Shown here: piece after piece, positions 8,350 to 16,574 of the stretch
Layout: every line of letters starts with the position of its first letter
Position numbering within the stretch: position 1 is the first letter of the stretch
Assembly (NCBI RefSeq): GCF_004799665.1
Contig: NZ_CP031310.1
Span: 2,410,887-2,474,886 of the forward strand
Length of the DNA: 64,000 nt
Direction: 5' to 3'
DNA from: Halapricum salinum
Lineage (GTDB): Archaea > Halobacteriota > Halobacteria > Halobacteriales > Haloarculaceae
Notes under the pieces: model-generated
Seen by the model: the letters and a program-made list of their open reading frames with translations, nothing else
What the model was told of the DNA's origin: nothing
The model's database searches: none
Made by a program: the position numbers and the translations under genes

Positions 8350-8940
8350 CTATTCGAGGTCTCGAATCACTTCCGCGGGGTTGCCCCCGACGACCACGTT
8401 GTCCGGGACGTCGTCGACGACGACCGAGCCGGCGGCCACGACGACGTCGTCGCCGATCGTGACGCCCGGGTTGATCACCGCACGGCCGCCGATCCAGACC
8501 CGGTCGCCGACCTCGACCGACTCGCCCCACTCCGGCCCGTCGGCCCGGGTTTCGGCGTCGATCGGGTGGGCCGCCGTGTAGACGTGGACGCCCGGCCCGA
8601 GCAGGCACTGGTCGCCGAAGCGAATCTCGCTGACGTCCAGAAACACGCAGCCGAAGTTGGCGTAGAAGTGCTCGCCGACGTGGATATTCCACCCGTAATC
8701 ACAGTACAGGGGTGGTTCGATCCAGGCCGTTTCACCGCCAGAACCCAGCAGTTCTTCGAGGAGGAGTCGCCGCCGGTCTTCCTCGTGGGGCCCGGTGTCG
8801 TTGTAGAGGCCCGTCAGTTGACGGGCGGCGTCGCGGGCGGCGGTCAGTTCGGGATCGAGTGGATCGTAGTTTTTGCCGGCGATCATCTTCTCTTTCTCGG
8901 TGGCTGGCTCCGTCTCGCGCTCGGTATCGTCCTCGCTCAT
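8350..8940 (-). CDS. maa: Maltose/galactoside O-acetyltransferase family protein
   Basis: Left-handed beta-helix acetyltransferase of 196 residues that transfers acetyl from acetyl-CoA to a sugar hydroxyl. The N-terminal helical Mac domain is recognisable by EKEKMIAGKNYDPLDPEL near residues 15-32. Hexapeptide repeats run from about residue 95 to 190, with the catalytic His region TAAHPIDAETR near 122 and the closing VVVGGNPAEVIRDLE. The start codon overlaps the stop of the upstream FAD oxidoreductase (ATGA), so the two are translationally coupled. The real acceptor in this organism is unknown. Confidence 0.92.
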   Translation of the reverse strand: MSEDDTERETEPATEKEKMIAGKNYDPLDPELTAARDAARQLTGLYNDTGPHEEDRRRLLLEELLGSGGETAWIEPPLYCDYGWNIHVGEHFYANFGCVFLDVSEIRFGDQCLLGPGVHVYTAAHPIDAETRADGPEWGESVEVGDRVWIGGRAVINPGVTIGDDVVVAAGSVVVDDVPDNVVVGGNPAEVIRDLE

Positions 8941-10211
8941 GGGAGATACTCCCGGGCCGTCTCGGCCGCCCGCTGGCCACTCTCCAGAGCGCCCTGGATC
9001 GAACACCACCGCGTGTAATCGCCAGCCAGCACGACGGGTTCGTCGGGCGCGTCGGGATCGGGCAGGTCTTCGAGAAAGCCCGGCGGCTGGGCGAACTGCG
9101 CGAACTCGATTCGGTCTGTGTGCCGGAGTTCGAGTCCGCCGACGTCTCGCTCTGGATACCACGACGCGAGGGCGTCTCGAACCTCGGCGGCCAGTTCCTC
9201 GTCGCTCTGTTCCTGTGCTCCGAGGAAGGTCGCGCTCAACAGTTGTGTGCCTTCGGGTGCGTACTCGGGCGCGACCGTCGACAGTGGCGCGATCTGGTTC
9301 GGTCGGTCGTTCTCGGCGTTCAGCAGGAGTTTCGTGCCCGTATCGAGTTTCGAGTAGGTGTCGAGCGTGAAATACTGCGTGACACAGCCCTTCGCGTCGG
9401 TGGGGATCGAGTCGACGCCGGTCAGTTCCCGGGCGCGTTTGGGGTCGGTCGCGACCACGACCGCGTCGGTCTCGACCGTCTCGCTGGCGGTCGTCCCGCC
9501 CTCGACCGTCACCTCGCTGTCCGCGACCGCGGTGACCTCGTGGCCGGTCTCGATCGTCGCGCCAGCGTTCTCGGCCCGGGATCGGAGTTGTTCGGGAATC
9601 GCGCCCATTCCCTCGGCCGGGACGGCCGTGCGTCCTGCTTCGAGCATCTTGAACGTGTACTCGAACACCCGGGAGTCCGTCGACAGTGAGCGATCGAGCG
9701 TGATCCCGCCGTAGAAGGGCGCGGCGAAACGTTCGACGAAGGCTCTCGAGAAGCCGCGGTCCGCGAGGTACTGCTGGATCGTCGTCGCCTCGCGTCCGGG
9801 ATCGAGGATGTCTTCGGCGGGTGTCTGGGCGAGTTCACGCTGGAGGCGAAACAGCCCGAGTTTGTCGCCCAGTCTGACCTCGCGGTTGAACAGCGTCTCG
9901 ACGGCGTCGCCCGGGCTGTCGAACGGATCGGCGAGCACCGATCGCTGGCCGTCCCGTGCGATGGTCGCGCCCGCGGTGAAGTATCGTAATCCCAGGTCGT
10001 CGAGATCGAGTTCGCGCCGGACGGCGGGATAGGCCGTAAAGAGCACCTGGAACCCGCGGTCGAACGTGAATCCCTCGTCGTGGACTGTTCGGACGCGCCC
10101 GCCGACGGTGTCGTTGCGCTCGAACAGCGTCACGTCGTATCCGTCCTCGGCGAGGTGGCGTGCGGCGACCAGTCCCGCGAGGCCACCGCCCGCGACAGCA
10201 ACGTCAGTCAT
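8937..10211 (-). CDS. FAD-dependent oxidoreductase, amine oxidase/phytoene desaturase type
   Basis: Flavoprotein of 424 residues. The FAD-binding Rossmann motif AVAGGGLAGLVAARHLAEDG is at residues 5-24, followed by FERNDTVGGRVRT, the second dinucleotide signature of the amine oxidase / protoporphyrinogen oxidase superfamily. The C-terminal FAD contact is VVLAGDYTRWCSIQGALESG near residues 390-410. The length suits a NAD(P)/FAD-dependent oxidoreductase acting on carotenoid precursors, porphyrins or amines, but no adjacent pathway gene identifies the substrate. It is the first gene of a two-gene unit with the sugar acetyltransferase. Confidence 0.88.
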   Translation of the reverse strand: MTDVAVAGGGLAGLVAARHLAEDGYDVTLFERNDTVGGRVRTVHDEGFTFDRGFQVLFTAYPAVRRELDLDDLGLRYFTAGATIARDGQRSVLADPFDSPGDAVETLFNREVRLGDKLGLFRLQRELAQTPAEDILDPGREATTIQQYLADRGFSRAFVERFAAPFYGGITLDRSLSTDSRVFEYTFKMLEAGRTAVPAEGMGAIPEQLRSRAENAGATIETGHEVTAVADSEVTVEGGTTASETVETDAVVVATDPKRARELTGVDSIPTDAKGCVTQYFTLDTYSKLDTGTKLLLNAENDRPNQIAPLSTVAPEYAPEGTQLLSATFLGAQEQSDEELAAEVRDALASWYPERDVGGLELRHTDRIEFAQFAQPPGFLEDLPDPDAPDEPVVLAGDYTRWCSIQGALESGQRAAETAREYLP

Positions 10212-10322
10212 GGCCGGACCTGCGGGTGGCGGGCACAAAACGACTGCGTCCGTCGGATCGAAATTCGACTTCGACCGGTTGCGGTGGACAGCGCTTTGAC
10301 CCTGGGGAACCCAGGCCGGCAC

Positions 10323-11513
10323 ATGGAGACGACGGCGGCCCTCACTGGATTGCGGTGTACGGACTGCGGCGAGGACTTCGATCCCGAGGCTGCGACGCAT
10401 CAGTGCCCCGACTGCGGAGGGATTCTCGATCCGACCTACGACCTCGACGCGGTCGCGACCGACCGCGAGACACTCGAATCGCGATCGTTCTCGGGGATCG
10501 CTCGCTACGCCGACTTGCTGCCCTTCCCGGCCGAGACGCTCGTGACGATGGACGAGGGGGCGACGCCGCTCGTCTCTGCGCCCGACTTTGCCGAGCGACT
10601 GGGTGTCGACCAGGTCTTGCTCAAAGACGAGGGGCGCAATCCGACGGGCTCGTTCAAGGACCGCGGGGCGGCTCTCGCTGTGACGGCCGCGAGCGAGCAC
10701 GGCGCGGAGACGGTCGCGCTCCCCTCTGCGGGCAACGCCGGGCAGGCAGCCAGTGCTTACGCTGCCCGGGCGGGCCTCGACGCGGAGGTGTTTGTTCCCT
10801 CGCGGGCCGTCTTCGATACCAAGGCGATGATCAACGTCCACGGCGGCGAGATGACCGTCGTCGGTGGCCGCCTCGACGACGCCGTGGCCGCGTTTCGGGA
10901 CGCTATTACCGAGGAAGACTGGTATTCGGTTGCGACCTTCGAGACACCGTATCGCCACGAGGGCAAGAAGACGATGTTCTACGAGATCGCCGAGCAGTGC
11001 GAGTGGGAGAGTCCCGACCACGTCGTCTACCCGACCGGCGGTGGCGTCGGTCTCGTCGGCATGGCCAAGGCCGCCCGCGAGTTGCAAGAACTGGGCTGGA
11101 TCGACGACGGTCCAGCCTTTCACGCCGCCCAGGCCACGGGCTGTGCGCCGATCGTCGAGGCCTTCGAGGCCGGCCGCGCCGAGCACGAGCCCGTCGAACA
11201 CCCGGACACCATCTGCGGCGGGATCGAGGTCGCTGATCCAGGCGCGAGCCGACTCGTCCTCGACGCCGTCCGGGAGAGCGGCGGGACCGCGGTGGCGACG
11301 CCCGACGACGAGATCCTGGGCGCGGCGGTCGATATCGCCCAGACTGCCGGGATCGAGATGGGTGCGACCTGCGGAGCCGCGGCGAGCGGCGCGCTCGAAC
11401 TCGCTGATAGCGGTGCGTTCGACGGCGACGAGACGGTGGTGCTCGTCAATACGGCCACCGGAAACAAGGAGTCGGATATCCTTCGGAGCCACCTGATGAG
11501 TCAGGGGATCTGA
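10323..11513 (+). CDS. thrC: Threonine synthase
   Basis: PLP enzyme of 396 residues that converts O-phosphohomoserine to threonine. The N-terminus holds an archaeal zinc ribbon with Cys12, Cys15, Cys28 and Cys31. The PLP lysine is Lys112 in NPTGSFKDRG, followed by the phosphate-anchoring SAGNAGQAASAYAARAG region and the TGGGVGLVGM loop near residue 240. The alpha-face motif TATGNKESDI closes the enzyme. The stop codon abuts the stop of the convergent methyltransferase with no gap, so the two share a termination zone. The ATG at 10323 is close to an upstream AT-rich stretch, consistent with a short leader. Confidence 0.95.
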   Translation: METTAALTGLRCTDCGEDFDPEAATHQCPDCGGILDPTYDLDAVATDRETLESRSFSGIARYADLLPFPAETLVTMDEGATPLVSAPDFAERLGVDQVLLKDEGRNPTGSFKDRGAALAVTAASEHGAETVALPSAGNAGQAASAYAARAGLDAEVFVPSRAVFDTKAMINVHGGEMTVVGGRLDDAVAAFRDAITEEDWYSVATFETPYRHEGKKTMFYEIAEQCEWESPDHVVYPTGGGVGLVGMAKAARELQELGWIDDGPAFHAAQATGCAPIVEAFEAGRAEHEPVEHPDTICGGIEVADPGASRLVLDAVRESGGTAVATPDDEILGAAVDIAQTAGIEMGATCGAAASGALELADSGAFDGDETVVLVNTATGNKESDILRSHLMSQGI

Positions 11514-12140
11514 CTACGATTTCTCGAGGTAGATTGCGTGAGTAAGTGTGTCAGCGGCCCCGACAGCCTCGCCGTAGTCCTCGACTGAATCGTCGAACAG
11601 GGTCGCGATCTCGTCTCGGGTCCAGATGTTCTCGCCGGCCGCCACAAGTTCGAAGAACGCCTGGGTGTGTTCGTCCTGTTCGGCGACCCACTCCCCCAGG
11701 GCTTCGCTCGGGTAGTCGGCCACGAGGTAGCCCCCGAGTTCGACGTGCTCGTAGAGGGTGGCGAAGGCGGCGTCGACGTCCCGGACGAAGTACGTCGTCG
11801 CCATGCAGTAGACGAGGTCGAACTGCCGTTCGAGGTCGAGGGCGGGGAGTGCGCCGACGACGAACTCGACGTTTTCGAGTCCCTGCTCGCTTGCCCGTTC
11901 GCGTCCGTCTTCGATCACTCGGTCGGCGACGTCGACGCAGGTGAATTCGGTATTGGGGAAGCGCTCGGCCAGCTCGAGTTCCAGAACTGCGGGGCCGCAG
12001 CCGACCGAGAGCACTGTCTCGGGGATACCGATCTGTTCGCAGAACGTCGCGAGGTACTCGATCATGGTCTCGCCCTCGCGGTAGATGCAGTGGTCGTAGT
12101 CGCGTTCTTCGTAGAATCGTCGCCACCGGTCGCTGACCAT
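11514..12140 (-). CDS. Class I SAM-dependent methyltransferase
   Basis: Soluble methyltransferase of 208 residues. Motif I, VLSVGCGPAVLELELAERF, lies at about residues 43-61 and binds S-adenosylmethionine; the acidic end of the second strand is FTCVDVADRV. Motif IV is FDLVYCMATTYF. The N-terminus MVSDRWRRFYEERDYDHCIY is a cap region seen in small-molecule methyltransferases. The substrate is unknown. It converges on thrC with abutting stop codons. Upstream lies the folded non-coding element of 12.3-12.5 kb. Confidence 0.88.
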   Translation of the reverse strand: MVSDRWRRFYEERDYDHCIYREGETMIEYLATFCEQIGIPETVLSVGCGPAVLELELAERFPNTEFTCVDVADRVIEDGRERASEQGLENVEFVVGALPALDLERQFDLVYCMATTYFVRDVDAAFATLYEHVELGGYLVADYPSEALGEWVAEQDEHTQAFFELVAAGENIWTRDEIATLFDDSVEDYGEAVGAADTLTHAIYLEKS

Positions 12141-12632
12141 AGGTGGACATCTTGGGTCGGAACGATAGTGGTTTTCCCGATGTGGCTGGACAGGGCGGAC
12201 GCTTGGACTCTCTTCTGACCCAGGTAGTGGCGCGCACTGGCTCGAGCTTGTGTCGAGCCGACCCTGTGCGGGGGATGAGGAGCGCAGCGAAGCGAGCACC
12301 GCAATCGGTTGGGGAGGGTGTGGTTACGGGATGGGAATGAAAGGGGCGACAGGGTCGGCGAGCGAGACGACGCAAGCAGGGAGGGACCGGAGGTCCCTCT
12401 GGCCGTGCGGGCGACTCACGGGTCGCCCGCACGACACTGGACTGAGCGGAGCGAAGGAAGCGCGCAGCGAGTCGCAGCCGTCGACCCTGTCGGGGCTTTC
12501 TGGGTCATAGTCACGGTGTTGTCCCAGAAAGCCCCCGTCCTCTCGACTCGGGGGGCTCGCCAGCGCACGCCAAGATATTCTATCCGGAACCGAAAACAGC
12601 AGCCACGGACCAATCGCGAACCCCGACGAATC
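12141..12632. other. 492-bp gene-free interval with a folded element
   Basis: No credible protein gene. Open frames here are Arg/Ser/Ala-rich and unlike the acidic proteins around them. The left part contains the purine-rich run GAGCGCAGCGAAGCGAGC (about 12279-12297), a type of sequence also seen downstream of the tRNA and in the gap at 26.2 kb. The centre (12347-12535) is a nest of perfect stems described separately. The right part (12540-12632) leads to the YchF stop without an obvious signal. The flanking genes both point leftwards. Confidence 0.7.
12347..12535. repeat. Nested stem-loop element (candidate structured RNA or mobile relic)
   Basis: Four perfect inverted repeats lie within 190 bp. 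The outer stem CGACAGGGTCG (12347-12357) pairs with CGACCCTGTCG (12482-12492). Inside are two hairpins, AGGGACC/GGTCCCT (12382-12388 with 12392-12398) and GTGCGGGCGAC/GTCGCCCGCAC (12405-12415 with 12422-12432). Immediately after the outer stem comes GGGGCTTTCTGGG (12492-12504) pairing with CCCAGAAAGCCCC (12523-12535). This is far more pairing than expected by chance. It does not show the conserved blocks I know for archaeal RNase P RNA or SRP RNA. Strand is not determinable. Confidence 0.55.
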
Positions 12633-13820
12633 CTAGTTCGTCGTGGTGATCTCGATGACGTCCCGGTGGTCCAGTTCCCGATCAGCCCCGACCTGCCGAC
12701 CCGAGCGGATATCGTGGGCGTGCAAGAACCCGTCCCCGATATCGGAGTGCAGGAAGTACGCGAAGTCTTCGGCGGTCGACCCGTCCGGCAGGACGAAACA
12801 GTCCTGCAGGAAGGTGCCGTCGTCCTGGGGCTGTTCGGCACCCGGGAACACCGCGATAGCGTCCAGCACGTCGAACAGCGCCGTCTCCAGTGCCGTCTGC
12901 ACGCCGGTCCCGCCGTAGGCACCGACGAATTGGCGAATCTCCTCCAGCCCTGCCTCTTTCTCGTCGGGCAGGTCGGCGACGATCTCGAAGTCGTCGTCGC
13001 CGGGCACGTACTCCAGCGCGCCCTGTTCGTCGCCGTGTTTGAGCGCCTTCTCGGCGTGGGCCGAAACGGGCACGAACGTCAGGTGGTCGTACTCGGGGTC
13101 GGTCGTGATCTCGCTCCAGTTGTCCTGGGCTGCGGGGGTGTCCATCTTGTTCGCAGCGATGACCATCGGCTTGGTTTCCATGCGGATCTCCCGGGCCAGG
13201 TCCTCGCGATCGTCCTCGTCCCAGGTGTCGGGGTCGAGTTCGAGATCCAGTCGCAGGACGAGCCGTTTGATCTCCTCTTCGATGATGCCGAAGGCGCTCA
13301 TCTGCTCTGCCAGATCGGCCTCGATATCGCGCTCCTCGCCGTGATAGCCCGAGTGATAGCGCTCGATGCCCTTCTCCAGGATGTCGAGATACCACATGTC
13401 CAGCTCGTTCTCCAGGAAGTCGATGTCCTCGCGGGGGTCGTGCTCGTCGGTCGGCTCGCCTTCCAGATCCGTCTGCCCGGAGAAGTCGACGACGTGGACG
13501 AGCACGTCCGTCTCGTTGAGGTCCGAGAGGAACTGGTTGCCCAGCCCACGCCCCTCGTGAGCCCCTGGCACCAGTCCTGCCACGTCGACGAGTTTGACAG
13601 GGACGAAACGGGTCCCCTCGCGGCAGACGCCGTGATTGGGGGTGCAGGAGTGTTCGAACTCCGGGGCGGCACAGTCGACGCGGACGTAGGCTTCCCCGAC
13701 TGTGGGGTCGATGGTGGTGAAGGGGTAGGCCCCCTCGGGAACGTCGTTCATCGTCGCGGCGTTGAACAGCGTCGACTTGCCCACCGAGGGCTTGCCGACG
13801 AGACCGATCCGGTAACTCAT
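12633..13820 (-). CDS. ychF: YchF/OLA1-type translation-associated GTPase/ATPase
   Basis: Obg-superfamily P-loop NTPase of 395 residues. The P-loop GKPSVGKST is at residues 9-17, switch I includes the PFTTIDPT element, G3 is VDVAGLVPGAHEGRGLG, and NKMD supplies the base-recognition motif near residue 235. A coiled insertion (about 125-200) and a C-terminal TGS domain (about 325-395, ending VIEITTTN) complete the archaeal form. YchF proteins bind ribosomes and stress-response partners. It is a monocistronic gene on the minus strand, divergent from the toxin-antitoxin operon across a 139-bp promoter gap. Confidence 0.95.
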   Translation of the reverse strand: MSYRIGLVGKPSVGKSTLFNAATMNDVPEGAYPFTTIDPTVGEAYVRVDCAAPEFEHSCTPNHGVCREGTRFVPVKLVDVAGLVPGAHEGRGLGNQFLSDLNETDVLVHVVDFSGQTDLEGEPTDEHDPREDIDFLENELDMWYLDILEKGIERYHSGYHGEERDIEADLAEQMSAFGIIEEEIKRLVLRLDLELDPDTWDEDDREDLAREIRMETKPMVIAANKMDTPAAQDNWSEITTDPEYDHLTFVPVSAHAEKALKHGDEQGALEYVPGDDDFEIVADLPDEKEAGLEEIRQFVGAYGGTGVQTALETALFDVLDAIAVFPGAEQPQDDGTFLQDCFVLPDGSTAEDFAYFLHSDIGDGFLHAHDIRSGRQVGADRELDHRDVIEITTTN

Positions 13821-13914
13821 TGCTCTCGTTTGGACAATCGCGGGCTAAAGCGTTGCTGACCGACCCCTGCATGGCGTGAGAGTGACACACGCAGTGCCTG
13901 TCGCAGCGACTGGC

Positions 13915-13959
13915 GATATAAATTAGTACGAATAGTACATACGATACAATTGATACAGC
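13915..13959 (+). promoter_or_regulatory. TATA box and 9-bp-phased repeats of the toxin-antitoxin operon
   Basis: A TATA element GATATAAATTA spans 13915-13925. It is followed by four pentamers at an exact 9-bp pitch: AGTAC at 13925 and 13934, then GATAC at 13943 and 13952, filling the gap to the ATG at 13960. The repeats cover the expected transcription start, where a bound repressor would block initiation. The natural candidate is the winged-helix protein encoded directly downstream (autoregulation). The binding is inferred. Confidence 0.6.
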
Positions 13960-14322
13960 ATGCCGATCAGCGCAGAACGATTCGAAGACATCCCTGAAGA
14001 CGAAGATGGACGGTCACCCGGAACGAACGCCCACGAGATCCTGTCCTTCCTCGAAGCGAACCCGGAACAGGCGTTCACGCGGAGCGAAATAGCCAGTGAA
14101 ACGTCCGTCACCGAGGGATCAGTCGGCCCGACGCTCGTCCGGCTTCGAGAGCGTGGCCGAGTTGACCACCGCGGCCGCTACTGGCGGATCAGTGATCACG
14201 TCAGGAGTATCGAGGCGGCGTCGAACCACGCCGGCCAGGTCGCCGCGAGTCACGAAGACGAGTCGATGGCCTACGACGAGTGGCACGAATATGCGGTGGA
14301 CCCGCGTGACGAACGTGAGTGA
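13960..14322 (+). CDS. Winged-helix DNA-binding protein, probable antitoxin
   Basis: Soluble protein of 120 residues. A winged helix covers about residues 20-80: AHEILSFLEANPEQAFTRSE, then the recognition helix region TEGSVGPTLVRLRERGRV and a wing DHRGRYWRI. The acidic C-terminal tail (MAYDEWHEYAVDPRDERE) has the look of a toxin-neutralising segment. Its stop codon lies inside the start region of the PemK/MazF-like gene, so the two are coupled. It probably both represses the operon through the phased repeats upstream and neutralises the toxin. Such wHTH-PemK pairs are less familiar than MazE-MazF. Confidence 0.8.
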   Translation: MPISAERFEDIPEDEDGRSPGTNAHEILSFLEANPEQAFTRSEIASETSVTEGSVGPTLVRLRERGRVDHRGRYWRISDHVRSIEAASNHAGQVAASHEDESMAYDEWHEYAVDPRDERE

Positions 14323-14650
14323 GCCGTACCGTCGCGGTGACGTCTTCTGGGCCCCCGACCCATTTCGTGAGGGGACGAATCCTCGCCTCTGGCTCGTCCT
14401 GGCTGGTGAATTGCTACCGTTCCCAGATCAGGAGTACATCTGCGTGGCTCTGACGACGAGTGATCTCCCAGGGAACGACGAGATTGGGAGTGCGTGGCTC
14501 TCGGGCAAGCACCCCGACAAGACATCCTACTGCTCACCGTGGGTACTCGCGACGATCAAAGACCGCACAGTAGTCGATCCCCAGGGTACTGTTGCCCCGG
14601 ATTTCGCCGACAGAATGGCCGCCAAAGCGATCGAATACCTCGAATCGTGA
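14315..14650 (+). CDS. PemK/MazF-like toxin, probable mRNA endoribonuclease
   Basis: Protein of 111 residues with the SH3-like barrel features of the PemK/MazF family: the opening EPYRRGDVFWAPDPF, a central strand PRLWLVLAG, then YICVALTTSDL and the closing region WVLATIKDRTVVDPQGTV. Family members cleave mRNA at short sequences. The GTG at 14315 overlaps the antitoxin stop by eight bases; a second in-frame GTG at 14306 would add three residues. Position after a DNA-binding partner, the overlap, and the small size support a type II toxin-antitoxin module. The stop lies 21 bp from the convergent Nif3-like gene. Confidence 0.8.
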   Translation: MSEPYRRGDVFWAPDPFREGTNPRLWLVLAGELLPFPDQEYICVALTTSDLPGNDEIGSAWLSGKHPDKTSYCSPWVLATIKDRTVVDPQGTVAPDFADRMAAKAIEYLES

Positions 14651-14671
14651 TCGTTGATCTCCGAGACTCGA

Positions 14672-15439
14672 TCACAGCCCGGTCGGCTCGTGGATAAACG
14701 TCGTCTTCAGGCCCCACCCTTCGAGCAGGTCCTGCAGCGACTTTACGCCGAAGGTCTCGGTCGCGTAGTGGCCGGCCAGAAAGACGTGAATGCCGTGTTC
14801 TTTCGCGAGGTGGTAGGCCTTCTGCTTGCCTTCGCCGGTGACGAACGCGTCCGCGCCGCTCTCGGCGGCCTCCTCCAGCCAATCGACGCCGCTGCCGGTG
14901 ACGATGGCGATGTCTTCGATCTTGTTCGGTCCGAAGTCGAGCACCTGTACGCCTTCGCCGCCATGAGGGAGTTCGCCCGCAAGGAGGTTGTGCAGCGCGT
15001 CGACGCTGTAGGCGTCGGGGGCGTGCCCGCGTTGGCCGACGTGGACGGGGCCGAGTTCGCCGAAGGGCTCGGTGTTCTGGAGTTCGAGCAGTTCGGCGAG
15101 GCCCGCGGCGTTGCCCAGCCGCTGGTGACCATCGAGGGGGAGGTGCGAGACGTACAGCGCCATCCCGTCGTCGATCAGCGGTGCGAGTCGACGGTAGGCC
15201 GTCCCGGTCACGCGATCGATCCCGCCCCAGGAGATCCCGTGATGGGCCACCAACAGGTCGGCCTGAGCGCTCTCGGCCTGCTCGATCGTCGAGACGGCCG
15301 TGTCGACGGCGACGGCGACACGAGCGATATCCCGGTCGGCGGGCCCGACCTGCAGTCCGTTGGCACTGGCGTCGACGTCGGCGTACTCGTCGGTCCGGAG
15401 GCGCTCGTCCAGCCGTTCGGCGATCTCACCACAGCGCAT
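14672..15439 (-). CDS. Nif3-like dinuclear metal centre protein
   Basis: Protein of 255 residues from the Nif3/GTP cyclohydrolase I type 2 family, which forms toroidal hexamers with a two-metal site. Metal ligands are recognisable in DLLVAHHGISWGG (His pair near residue 65) and in the C-terminal HVFLAGHYATETFGV (His near 225, Glu near 229). The substrate-side VSHLPLDGHQRLGNAAGLAE element is also typical. The biochemical role is still debated in the family. It is transcribed away from the small membrane protein at 15499 but on the same strand. Confidence 0.9.
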   Translation of the reverse strand: MRCGEIAERLDERLRTDEYADVDASANGLQVGPADRDIARVAVAVDTAVSTIEQAESAQADLLVAHHGISWGGIDRVTGTAYRRLAPLIDDGMALYVSHLPLDGHQRLGNAAGLAELLELQNTEPFGELGPVHVGQRGHAPDAYSVDALHNLLAGELPHGGEGVQVLDFGPNKIEDIAIVTGSGVDWLEEAAESGADAFVTGEGKQKAYHLAKEHGIHVFLAGHYATETFGVKSLQDLLEGWGLKTTFIHEPTGL

Positions 15440-15498
15440 TGGACTACTCTTTCGAGTCGACCAGTGTAGTGGTTGTGGTCCGGGTGTCACGGCCACTA

Positions 15499-15720
15499 TC
15501 ACGATTCGCCGGTTCCATCGCCGAAAATAATGCCCAGGTCGAGCACGTAGTCCAGTCCGACGGCCCAGAACGCGACGAAAAACACGACGCTGACACCGCC
15601 GGCAGCGTACTGTGGCGGTACGCCGACCAGCGAAAGTATCGGCGCCGTGACGGTCAACATGACCACCCACACGAGGAACAGAACGGGCGCCAGCAGTCTG
15701 TATCGGCGGATTCCACGCAA
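15499..15720 (-). CDS. Small two-helix membrane protein
   Basis: Protein of about 73 residues. A basic N-terminus (RGIRRYRLLAP) precedes two hydrophobic helices at about residues 11-30 and 38-62, with a short acidic tail GDGTGES. No family is recognised. The start shown is a TTG; no ATG or GTG is available upstream in frame before the stop region, so the true start is uncertain. It lies between the Nif3-like gene and the zinc-finger/HTH gene, all on the minus strand. Hydrophobic helices with positive-inside residues support coding. Confidence 0.6.
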   Translation of the reverse strand: MRGIRRYRLLAPVLFLVWVVMLTVTAPILSLVGVPPQYAAGGVSVVFFVAFWAVGLDYVLDLGIIFGDGTGES

Positions 15721-15762
15721 CGCACGGACGATGTCTCTTATGTATTGAATACCGAACAGGTT

Positions 15763-16515
15763 CTACGCCCGGACGAGCCGATCACCGCGGTCCTCGACGA
15801 CACCACGCTCGATCAGCGCCTCCAGGATCGCGTGAGTCGTGTCCCGGTCGATCCCGTAGGCGCTCCGGGCCACGACGGTGATCTCCTCGATCTCGACGGG
15901 GAACTCCCGGTTCTGCAATAGTTTGACCACCTTGTTGTGCTCCGCGCGCGTGTACCCCTGCTCTCCGACGGTCTGTTCCTGCTCCTGAGACGGCTGATGA
16001 TCCTGGCTGGTCTCCTCTTCGGTTCGAGCGCCTCCGTCGTCTCTCTCCGCCGTGGTCGACTCGTCTTCGTCGTCGATATCCCGCTCGTCGGCGTCGGAGG
16101 CGCTTTCTTGGGGACCGTCGCCTGCTCCCGTCTCCTCGTCGTTCGAGGATAGATCGCTCGCAGCCGTCGAACTCGCGTAGGTTCGCTCGTTCTCGTCGCC
16201 GACCCGCTCGACGCTGGTCGCGGTCATCTCCTCGCCGTTGTCGGCCTGTTCGAGCGACTCGTCCAGGTCGACCAGTTCCGAGTCGTCTCCTAAATCTGCC
16301 ACTCCGCCTGCCTCGACGTCTGGCGTCTCGCCATTCAGCGCGGCTTCTAACACCTGCTCGACCACGGCTGTCAGTTTCCGCCGACAGGTCGGACACAGGA
16401 CGATCCGCTGGTCCGTCTCGACGTCGGGATGGCGGTCGTGATCGACGAGGGGATACTCTTCGAGTGCGGCGTCGACCGCGTCGCCGCAGAAATAACACGA
16501 CGAGAGTCGGTCCAT
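15763..16515 (-). CDS. Zinc-knuckle protein with acidic linker and C-terminal winged helix
   Basis: Soluble protein of 250 residues in three parts. The N-terminus has two Cys pairs, CYFC near residue 7 and CPTC near residue 41, forming a zinc site. A long disordered segment (about 65-180) is dominated by Asp, Glu, Ser and Thr. The C-terminus (about 185-250) is a winged helix around NKVVKLLQNREFPVEIEE and THAILEALIERGVVEDRGD. The layout suggests a transcription or replication accessory factor. I do not know a named function. Confidence 0.78.
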   Translation of the reverse strand: MDRLSSCYFCGDAVDAALEEYPLVDHDRHPDVETDQRIVLCPTCRRKLTAVVEQVLEAALNGETPDVEAGGVADLGDDSELVDLDESLEQADNGEEMTATSVERVGDENERTYASSTAASDLSSNDEETGAGDGPQESASDADERDIDDEDESTTAERDDGGARTEEETSQDHQPSQEQEQTVGEQGYTRAEHNKVVKLLQNREFPVEIEEITVVARSAYGIDRDTTHAILEALIERGVVEDRGDRLVRA

Positions 16516-16574
16516 ACGACGTGTATCGGCCTCCCGTGGCAAAAGTAATATGTTCGAAATATGGCAGCTGTACG

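Noticed and set aside
12347-12535. RNase P RNA or SRP RNA
   Set aside because: The GGAAAGTCC/ACAGTA-type core of RNase P and the conserved helix 8 sequence of SRP RNA are not present, and overall architecture does not fit either.
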